Assembly (NCBI GenBank): GCA_964534315.1 | Contig: CAZHOV010000008.1 | Location: 1-64,000, forward strand | Direction of reading: 5' to 3' | Length of the DNA stretch: 64,000 bases | Source: CAZHOV01 sp964534315 | GTDB taxonomy: Bacteria; Bacteroidota; Bacteroidia; Chitinophagales; Saprospiraceae | In this document: piece by piece, positions 29,690 through 36,863 of the stretch | Position numbering within the stretch: the first letter of the stretch is position 1 | How the letters are laid out: every line of letters starts with the position of its first letter | Translations under genes and position numbers: made by a program | The notes under the pieces: model-generated | What the model was told of the DNA's origin: nothing | The model's input: the letters and a program-made list of their open reading frames with translations, nothing else | The model's database searches: none

Positions 29690-30640
29690 TTGCTGGAAAA
29701 CGCAGCCGACCGGCTTGCCAGTTATTATCAATTACCACCATTAGTGCAAGGAACAATCGTGCTAGCTGTAGGGTCCAGCTTCCCGGAAATATCGACAGTA
29801 GTCATTTCAATTTTATTACACGGCGAATTTGACCTGGGGGTAGCGTCTATCACGGGGTCAGCTATATTTAACATCCTCGTTATTCCGGGTATTGCGGGTG
29901 TATTAGCCGGTAAAATGTCGGTTAGCCGCGAATTGATTTACAAGGACGGGCAATTCTATATCCTGGCGTTGGCTATATTATTGTTGACTTTCTCGCTAGG
30001 AGTAATTTATTATCCCGTAGAGGGAGCAGATACCCTGGGCGAGGTCAATCGGGTGCTGGCTATTATCCCCTTAGCCCTTTATGGCCTGTACCTCTTTTTA
30101 CAACAGCAAGATACCCGCGAATTTCAAAAAAATGATAATGGTTCAGATAAAACTCAGCATATTCGGGCAGGATGGGAATGGGGAAAGTTCATTTTAGGCT
30201 TATTGCTTATTTTGCTGGGAGTAGACGGCCTGATCCGCTCGGTTATTTTTGTAGGAGACTACCTGGGTACGCCCAGTTTTTTCTGGGGAGCTACTGTACT
30301 GGCAGCAGTAACGAGTGCTCCGGATTTGATCGTTAGTGTGCGGGCAGCAAAGAAGAAAGAAGCAAACAGGAGTATGGGAAATGTATTGGGGAGTAATATC
30401 TTTGACTTGTTGGTAGCCATACCTATAGGTGTCTTGTTAGCGGGATCAGCAGTGATCAATTTCTCCCAGGCCGTTCCCATGTTATTTTTTCTAATCGTAG
30501 TGACTATACTTTATCTCGTACTTATGCGGCAAAGCCTCAACTTGAATGTCCGTGAAAGCTGGTTGCTGATAGGTATATATTTACTTTTCATTGCCTGGCT
30601 AATAGCAGAAATATTTGGTCCTTTAAATTGGCTGATTTGA
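29690..30640 (+). CDS. sodium/calcium exchanger-family (CaCA) antiporter
   Basis: At least 316 residues from TTG 29690. Both alpha repeats are present: VGSSFPE...GSAIFN (about residues 28-70) and TSAPDLI...GSNIFD (about 205-240). The same frame continues upstream to about 29621 as hydrophobic sequence (LNTLLVYIILFIIASAFTWK), which resembles the missing first helix but has no ATG, only CTG 29621. The true start may therefore lie upstream, or the start codon has been lost. It should exchange Ca2+ or another divalent ion for Na+ or H+. It follows the permease by a few bp. Confidence 0.85.
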   Translation: MLENAADRLASYYQLPPLVQGTIVLAVGSSFPEISTVVISILLHGEFDLGVASITGSAIFNILVIPGIAGVLAGKMSVSRELIYKDGQFYILALAILLLTFSLGVIYYPVEGADTLGEVNRVLAIIPLALYGLYLFLQQQDTREFQKNDNGSDKTQHIRAGWEWGKFILGLLLILLGVDGLIRSVIFVGDYLGTPSFFWGATVLAAVTSAPDLIVSVRAAKKKEANRSMGNVLGSNIFDLLVAIPIGVLLAGSAVINFSQAVPMLFFLIVVTILYLVLMRQSLNLNVRESWLLIGIYLLFIAWLIAEIFGPLNWLI

Positions 30641-30668
30641 AAGCGAATGTCTATCTTTAAAAGAAAAA

Positions 30669-31691
30669 ATGGTCGGTAATTATTTAGTGAGTATCGCCAA
30701 ACAATTCCATTATTACAAACTGCTTGGCGAAAAGACCTTCGAGCAACTTACCGATGAAGAACTCTTCTGGCAATATCATCCGGATACCAATTCCGTCGCT
30801 ATTCTGGCCAATCGCCTCTGGGGTAATATGAAATCGCGCTGGACCGACTTTTTGATAACTGACGGTGAAAAAGAATGGCGGGAGCGGGATAAGGAATTTG
30901 AGGTGGTGATCAAAACGCGGTCAGAATTATTGCAGAAATGGGAAGATGGCTGGAGTTGTTTATTTGAAGCTCTGGATAGTATCAATGAGGAAAATTTTGA
31001 TAACCTGGTTTACATCCGAAATCAGGGTCATACTATTATTGAGGCGATTAATCGCCAATTGGCACATTATGCCTATCATGTTGGCCAGATTGTTCAGATT
31101 GGAAAGATGCTAAAAGGTAATGAGTGGCAAAGTTTATCTATTCCCAAAGGACAATCAAAAACATTTAATAAAGAAAAGTTTGAGCAAGAGAAAGCGAGAG
31201 GGCACTTTACGGATGAATTTTTAGAGCACAAAAGAACAACGAATGAGTTTACTGAAGACGTTTTTACTCCTGATCAGATACGAGAAATCTCAGAAGACCT
31301 GCAAATAGGAATGATTGTTTTTGTCAATAAAAAAACCGGGAAAATTCTGTCAACGGTTGATGAACTGGCTCACGGAGAAATGGAAGGATGGGAAGAGGTA
31401 AAAGAAGAGATCAGCGAGCAATGGGCCGATCTGGAAAAAATAGAGAAGATGTACTCCCGTGACGCTTTTAGAATAATGGAAGATTTTATTGATGAAGTGT
31501 ATGATCAAAGGTTGAAAAACCAATTGATCAATGCCCTTAATCGCAGGAAGCCTTTCCGCAATTTCAAAAACATTGTTGAAGATTCGGAATATAGGCAACA
31601 TTGGTTTAAATTTCGCGATCAACGTCATTTTGCTTGGGTGAAAAACCAATTGAAGGGAATTGAATTGGACATAAAAAGTAGGGAAAAGTGA
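30669..31691 (+). CDS. fusion of a DUF1572 (DinB-like) domain and a UPF0158 domain
   Basis: The 340-residue protein joins two unrelated families. Residues 1-165 match DUF1572 (SIAKQFHYYKLLGEKTFEQL, ILANRLWGNMKSRWTDFL, QLAHYAYHVGQIV), a four-helix DinB-like bundle with His ligands. Residues about 205-340 match UPF0158 (FTPDQIREISEDLQIGMIVF, IMEDFIDEV, RKPFRNFKNIVED, FKFRDQRHFAWV). A charged linker joins them. Neither family has a firm function. Its TGA overlaps the GTG of the next (broken) gene. Confidence 0.85.
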   Translation: MVGNYLVSIAKQFHYYKLLGEKTFEQLTDEELFWQYHPDTNSVAILANRLWGNMKSRWTDFLITDGEKEWRERDKEFEVVIKTRSELLQKWEDGWSCLFEALDSINEENFDNLVYIRNQGHTIIEAINRQLAHYAYHVGQIVQIGKMLKGNEWQSLSIPKGQSKTFNKEKFEQEKARGHFTDEFLEHKRTTNEFTEDVFTPDQIREISEDLQIGMIVFVNKKTGKILSTVDELAHGEMEGWEEVKEEISEQWADLEKIEKMYSRDAFRIMEDFIDEVYDQRLKNQLINALNRRKPFRNFKNIVEDSEYRQHWFKFRDQRHFAWVKNQLKGIELDIKSREK

Positions 31692-32103
31692 AAATCTATG
31701 CCATTAGCGGACTTGGAGCAGACGAACGGGTTTTCCAATTCTTAAAGCTTCATTATGAAATTGTACCAATCCAGTGGATTAAACCACATATACTTTTTGC
31801 TTTATTCCTCCTCTCAGGATCATGAATTACCTTTTCGGGGCAAAAAACAAGGAATTACTTAAAAAGATTTTGAAAGATACAGATCCCCATTTTGCAAAAT
31901 GGGCAATAAATGCAATGACAACCTGGAGAAATGTGAATGCACCAAAAAATCTGATAAAAATCCACGGGAATAAAGATCTCCTGATTCCCGTTAAAAGAGA
32001 TTCTCATACCTTTGTGGTTAAAAACGGCCATCATTTTATGATCGTCGATAGAGCGGATGAAATCAACCAAATTATCAATAATGAAATACCCAAATATCTA
32101 TGA
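31688..32103 (+). pseudogene. alpha/beta hydrolase with a large internal deletion
   Basis: The N-terminal fragment from GTG 31688 (YAISGLGADERVFQFLKLHY, then PIQWIKP) ends at TGA 31823-31825. The C-terminal fragment in another frame (31822-32103; YLFGAKNKELLKKIL, KWAINAMTTWRN, HGNKDLLIP, NGHHFMIVDRA) is the end of the same Bacteroidota hydrolase family, including the catalytic His. About 120 residues with the nucleophile Ser elbow are missing, with a frame change at the junction. It overlaps the upstream gene by GTGA and the downstream proA by ATGA, showing it was once translationally coupled. Confidence 0.8.
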
Positions 32104-33284
32104 TTCCCACCGGCAAAAAAAATAAAGTCCTTACTACCCTAGCTGAACTTATTGAAAAGAATAAGTCTCAAATCATCGAAGCAAACCGGCAAGATGTATC
32201 AAATTACCGGGGGGAGGATGAGTCTATGCTGGACCGGCTAAAAGTGGATGAAAAAAAAGTTCAGGGGATGGTCGCTGCCGTTCACCAAGCCATCGATTTG
32301 AATGACCCTGAAGGCCACACCATCTATACATTTCAGCACGACAATGGCTTAAGGATAGAAAACAGGACTGTACCATTCGGCACCATTCTGATTATTTATG
32401 AATCCAGGCCTGATGTCACGGTAGAAGCAGCGATTACCGCATTCAAAGCGGGTAATCGGATCTTGCTAAAAGGAGGAAAAGAGGCTCGAAATACTAATCT
32501 GGTCCTGACAGAACTATGGCATCAGGCATTAGCTCAAAATGAGGTGGATAAAGCTTATGTCACCTACCTGGATTTTAAGAGAGAAGCCACCCAGGAATTG
32601 ATCAAAACCAATAGTCATCATGTAGATCTGATCATTCCGAGAGGAGGAGAGCGGTTGATCAACTTTGTGAAAAGCAATACCAATATTCCTGTCATTGTAA
32701 GCGGCAGAGGGAATAACTTCTTATACGTCGACCAGGAAGCTGATTTTGATATGGCTATCAACATCATATTGAATGGTAAAAGCAGGATCAGCGTTTGCAA
32801 TGCGTTGGACAAGGTCCTTTTTCATAAAGATATCCCCAATCTGCCTGAAAAACTAAAAAAGCTAATAGGCAAATTAAAAGACCACCATATTGAAATATGG
32901 GGCGACCAGACCATCAGCAATCAATTTGATATCGAGTTGGCGGAAGGAGAGTCGATCTATTACGAAGAATTTTTAGCTGCCAAAATACTGTTGAGGATGG
33001 TAAAAGGTATAGGCGAAGCGATTGATCTGATCAATCAATATTCCGGAGGACATTCTGCAAGTATCGTAACAAGCAATTCGAAAGCTGCAGAGACGTTTTT
33101 GGAGCGCGTAGATTGTGCCGCTGTTTTTCATAATGCATCGACAAGGTTTACGGATGGAGGGCAATTCGGATTCGGAGCGGAGATGGCTATAAGTACTCAA
33201 AAAGTGCATTTTCGGGGACCGATCGGAATTGATCAGTTAGTCACTAACAAATGGTTTATTTTTGGCAATGGTCAGATTAGATAG
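32100..33284 (+). CDS. proA: glutamate-5-semialdehyde dehydrogenase ProA
   Basis: The 394-residue enzyme makes glutamate-5-semialdehyde from glutamyl phosphate in proline synthesis. It has NRTVPFGTILIIYESRPDVT, AFKAGNRILLKGGKEA, the catalytic Cys233 in ISVCNALDKVLFH, and GGQFGFGAEMAISTQK near the C-terminus. The start ATG overlaps the stop of the broken hydrolase by ATGA. proB follows 27 bp later, in the reverse of the common proB-proA order. Confidence 0.96.
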   Translation: MIPTGKKNKVLTTLAELIEKNKSQIIEANRQDVSNYRGEDESMLDRLKVDEKKVQGMVAAVHQAIDLNDPEGHTIYTFQHDNGLRIENRTVPFGTILIIYESRPDVTVEAAITAFKAGNRILLKGGKEARNTNLVLTELWHQALAQNEVDKAYVTYLDFKREATQELIKTNSHHVDLIIPRGGERLINFVKSNTNIPVIVSGRGNNFLYVDQEADFDMAINIILNGKSRISVCNALDKVLFHKDIPNLPEKLKKLIGKLKDHHIEIWGDQTISNQFDIELAEGESIYYEEFLAAKILLRMVKGIGEAIDLINQYSGGHSASIVTSNSKAAETFLERVDCAAVFHNASTRFTDGGQFGFGAEMAISTQKVHFRGPIGIDQLVTNKWFIFGNGQIR

Positions 33285-33311
33285 TACGAATCGAAAAATA
33301 TACTTGTTAAA

Positions 33312-34082
33312 ATGATGGCCCGAAAAAAGTTGATTCTAAAAATAGGCACTTCAACGTTGACCTCAGGCACAGACCGGATCTCTTATGCTAAAATAGAAGA
33401 TATTGCCCGCCAGATCATTGCGCTTAAGGATGCTTATGATATTGTATTGGTTTCTTCGGGAGCAATCGCTGCGGCACACCAGTTTGTAACCATAGGAAAT
33501 CTAGGCAAAGCACTAAAGGTGGAATCAAAGCAAGCATTAGCTGCTATCGGTCAGCCCAAGTTAGTGTCTATTTATGATGAAGTATTCAGTAGTTTTGGTT
33601 TGAAAGTAGCCCAATGTTTGTTGGTGTATAAAGATTTTAAAAGTGAGGTAGCCCGCACGAATATCCGCAATACCATTGATAAATTGTTGGAGTTTGGGTA
33701 TACCCCGATTATTAATGAAAATGATACCGTAGCGGTCGATGAAATTGTCCTGGGTGATAATGATAAACTTTCCGCTCTTGTGGCGGTGATCAGCGATGCT
33801 ACCTTATTGGTGCTGGCTTCCGATATCAATGGTTTGTACACTAAAAACCCAAATATCTATCCGGATGCTCAAATCATAAAAGAAGTCAATGATATTGAAG
33901 CGGCTTCTCAATTTATCGACGATCGAGCGTCCGAATTGGGCACAGGTGGTATGGCAACCAAACTGGCAGCGGCAAAGATCTGCAAAGAACATTCCATTGA
34001 AATGTGGATTGTCAATGGAAGGCCGGTTAATTTTTTGAGAAATGCCTTAAACGAAAGCAACGATTTTACCAGATTCATTTGA
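33312..34082 (+). CDS. proB: glutamate 5-kinase ProB (short form without PUA domain)
   Basis: The 256-residue amino acid kinase phosphorylates glutamate at the gamma carboxyl. KIGTSTLTSG is the phosphate-binding start, VLVSSGAIAAAH, INENDTVAVDEI and DNDKLSALVA follow, and TGGMATKLAAAKI closes the kinase fold. It lacks the C-terminal PUA domain of E. coli ProB (367 residues), as do many other Bacteroidota ProB proteins. ATG at 33312 directly precedes a second ATG at 33315; either may be used. Confidence 0.95.
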   Translation: MMARKKLILKIGTSTLTSGTDRISYAKIEDIARQIIALKDAYDIVLVSSGAIAAAHQFVTIGNLGKALKVESKQALAAIGQPKLVSIYDEVFSSFGLKVAQCLLVYKDFKSEVARTNIRNTIDKLLEFGYTPIINENDTVAVDEIVLGDNDKLSALVAVISDATLLVLASDINGLYTKNPNIYPDAQIIKEVNDIEAASQFIDDRASELGTGGMATKLAAAKICKEHSIEMWIVNGRPVNFLRNALNESNDFTRFI

Positions 34083-34120
34083 TCAGAGAATAATTTTCCC
34101 ATTTGCAATCAAGTTACAAA

Positions 34121-34468
34121 ATGCTCAAACCCACCGAACAATTCTACCTCAATCTCGAAGAGCCCAATCAAAGCTGCTTTATGGCGATGCGGGAGATCAT
34201 CCTTTCATTGGATGATCAAGTCACTGAAGAATGGAAGTACCGGATGCCTTTTTTCTATTACAAAGGAAAGATGTTCTGCTATGTCTGGACGGATAAGAAG
34301 ACAAAAGAACCTTACCTGGGTGTTGTCCGGGGAAATTTGCTGGATCACCCCGCCCTGGAAGCAGGCGATCGTACCAGGATCAAAATTTTACGCATCAATC
34401 CGAATGAAGATATACCTATTGAGTTAATAGCCGAGATATTAGAGCAGGCCATGTCATTGTATAAATAA
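34121..34468 (+). CDS. DUF1801 (YdhG-like) protein
   Basis: A 115-residue protein from ATG 34121 (MLKPTEQFY); the frame opens earlier at 34103 but those residues are not family-like. DUF1801 motifs are MREIILSLDDQVTEEWKYRMPFFYYKGKMFCYVW and GVVRGNLLDHPALEAG. The family fold is small alpha/beta (YdhG-like) with unknown function. It follows proB by 38 bp and may share its transcript. Confidence 0.88.
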   Translation: MLKPTEQFYLNLEEPNQSCFMAMREIILSLDDQVTEEWKYRMPFFYYKGKMFCYVWTDKKTKEPYLGVVRGNLLDHPALEAGDRTRIKILRINPNEDIPIELIAEILEQAMSLYK

Positions 34469-34474
34469 TAACGA

Positions 34475-34579
34475 ATGCCTTCCAAAGGCATCACCATCGG
34501 CACGGGCTTCAGCGCTATTTATGCTTCCATACAACTTAAAAAGCTTGGGATTGAAAACTTTTTCCTCTCAAATCCTTAG
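34475..34579 (+). pseudogene. N-terminal fragment of a flavin-dependent monooxygenase
   Basis: Thirty-four codons read MPSKGITIGTGFSAIYASIQ then LKKLGIENFFLSNP and stop at TAG 34577-34579. This is the FAD-binding GxGFSG region and first helix of Baeyer-Villiger or FMO-type monooxygenases, which are about 450-500 residues. The rest is gone: the next gene begins 63 bp later. A TA-rich stretch joins the two. Confidence 0.65.
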
Positions 34580-34641
34580 CTAGATTTAAGGAAAACCATT
34601 AAGTTAGTGGTTTATGTGTCAACAAACCTATCACAAGATTG

Positions 34642-36654
34642 ATGGCTAAAAAGAAGAAAGCATCTACGAAACTTCCGAAACTAAAAGATACGCCTTCGTG
34701 GTGGGCAAATCAACGATTACTACTGATCGTGCTGTTTGCATTTAGCGTATTGCTTTATGCCAATACTTTAGGGCATGATTACAGCCAGGATGACGCCATC
34801 GTTATTTATGATAATGAATTTACCACCCAAGGTGTTGCCGGCATTCCGGATATTTTAAAATACGATACGTTCAGGGGTTTTTTTAAGGAAGAAGGTAAGG
34901 ATAAGCTGGTCTCTGGAGGGCGTTACCGCCCGCTTACCCTTGTGATGTTTGCTCTTGAATGGCAGTTTTTCGGCAGCAATCCATTCATTGGCCATTTGGT
35001 CAATATTTTGTTGTTTGGCCTGACCAGCGTGCTGCTATTTTTGACCATCAAACAACTGACGAAAGGGATGCGAATGGCAGGATTTTCTACTTTTGTCGCC
35101 TTAGTAGCCACCGTCTTATTTGCCGCTCATCCGGTGCACACCGAAGCAGTAGCTAATATCAAAGGCCGTGATGAGATCGTTTCCTTGCTGGGGAGTCTCG
35201 CTGCCCTTTATTTTTGTATGAGGGCTTACCGCGAAAAAAATCAGCTACTAAATCTTTATGGAGTTGTTTGTTTTTTTCTGGCCCTCTTTTCAAAGGAAAA
35301 CGCTATAACCTTTCTAGCTGTCATTCCAATGGCATTGGCCTTTTTTACCAAAAGTAACCTCTCCAAAACAGCCATCTTAACCGCTCCATATATTGCGGCC
35401 GCAGTAGTATTTTTAATGATCCGGGGAGCTGTTATTGGCTGGGATCTTGGAGATCCGCCTCAAGAGTTAATGAATAATCCTTTTTTGAAATGGGAGGGTA
35501 ATCGATATGTACCTTTTACCTTTGCTGAAATCTTGGCGAGGGTATCGTTCACCTTATGGGAATATCTGGGATTATTGATCTTTCCCCATCCGCTTACCCA
35601 CGATTATTATCCCAATCAAATAACGGTAAAAAACTGGTTCGATATTCGTGTAATTTTGAGTGCTCTTTTTCACATTTTATTATTGGCTTATGTCGCCTTC
35701 CTGTTTATTTCCCGTTTCATAGGAAATGAATTCAAGAAGCGGCCGTTAGTATTCTGTGCAGGCTTTTATCTGGCCACCCTCTCTATCGTTTCCAATTTAT
35801 TTTTTCCTGTAGGGACAAACATGTCGGAGCGCTTTATCTATATGCCATCCGTTGGCTTTTGCCTGGCACTTGGGGTGTTAGGTTATTCGCTTGCACAATA
35901 TTTGGTGAAAGATAAAAAAGTGCGTTCTTTTAAAGACCTTCAGGTGGTATTGATGATAGTAGGTATCGTCGCAATTGCTTTTTCCGTCAAAACGATAACC
36001 AGGAATACGGTTTGGAAAAATAATTATACGCTTTTTACAACGGATATCAATACCTCTTCAAACAGTGCTAAGTTAAGGAATTCAGTGGGGGGAGAGTTGA
36101 TCACTCAGGCCACTCAGAAAAAAAATGAGGCTCAAAAGCAGCAGATGCTGGAAGAAGCTATTGGCCATCTTAAAGAAGCCGTAACTATTCATCCGATCTA
36201 TAAACATCCGCTTGCCTTGCTGGGGAATGCACACTTTTACCTTCAACGCTATGATGAATCGATAGCCTATTTTCAACAAGCGTTGCGTATGGACCCCAAT
36301 TATTCTCTGGCCCTTGAAAACCTGTCAAAAACCTACGCGCGGGCAGGTAGATATTATGGAGAGGAACAAGGGAACCTCCAAAAAGCGTTACAATATTTGC
36401 AGGAATCGTTTAAAATGAATCCTAATAATTATGAAACGGTACGTTTATTAGGAGTAGCATATGGACAAAGTGGTCAGCATGCCAAAGCAGTAGAGTTTTT
36501 TGAAAAGGCCCTGGCATTACAACCTAATAATGCCGATGCCATGTGGAATCTGGGCAGTGCTTATTACTACATTGGTCAGACAGAAAAGGCAAATAAAATG
36601 CACCAAAAAGCAATACAACTAAAACCAGAGTATAAAGAAAGGTTAGGCAATTAG
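34642..36654 (+). CDS. TMTC-like multi-pass membrane protein with C-terminal TPRs
   Basis: The 670-residue protein from ATG 34642 (MAKKKKA). About ten membrane segments occupy residues 30-450, including the luminal-loop acidic motif YSQDDAIVIYD, GRYRPLTLVMFALEW and HPVHTEAVANIKGRDE, which place it near the TMTC / GT-C type O-mannosyltransferase-like family. Four TPRs follow (about 515-665; HPLALLGNAHFYLQRYDESI, NADAMWNLGSAYYYIGQTEK). A role in glycosylating or organising surface protein is inferred from family resemblance. Its acceptor is unknown. Confidence 0.85.
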   Translation: MAKKKKASTKLPKLKDTPSWWANQRLLLIVLFAFSVLLYANTLGHDYSQDDAIVIYDNEFTTQGVAGIPDILKYDTFRGFFKEEGKDKLVSGGRYRPLTLVMFALEWQFFGSNPFIGHLVNILLFGLTSVLLFLTIKQLTKGMRMAGFSTFVALVATVLFAAHPVHTEAVANIKGRDEIVSLLGSLAALYFCMRAYREKNQLLNLYGVVCFFLALFSKENAITFLAVIPMALAFFTKSNLSKTAILTAPYIAAAVVFLMIRGAVIGWDLGDPPQELMNNPFLKWEGNRYVPFTFAEILARVSFTLWEYLGLLIFPHPLTHDYYPNQITVKNWFDIRVILSALFHILLLAYVAFLFISRFIGNEFKKRPLVFCAGFYLATLSIVSNLFFPVGTNMSERFIYMPSVGFCLALGVLGYSLAQYLVKDKKVRSFKDLQVVLMIVGIVAIAFSVKTITRNTVWKNNYTLFTTDINTSSNSAKLRNSVGGELITQATQKKNEAQKQQMLEEAIGHLKEAVTIHPIYKHPLALLGNAHFYLQRYDESIAYFQQALRMDPNYSLALENLSKTYARAGRYYGEEQGNLQKALQYLQESFKMNPNNYETVRLLGVAYGQSGQHAKAVEFFEKALALQPNNADAMWNLGSAYYYIGQTEKANKMHQKAIQLKPEYKERLGN

Positions 36655-36863
36655 CAGCTTGCAATTAATAGTTATTAGAAATATATATTCTTTGCGATCT
36701 CTGCGCCTTTGCTAGAACTCAAAAGATAAACAAATAAATGCATAAAACTGGAACGAGAAGTGTAACTCTGTGGCAATGGAGTTTACTGATTAGAATGATT
36801 AACATCACTGGTTCAAGAAAAAAAGTACTCAATACCCAATACTCAATATTCAATACTATCTTG

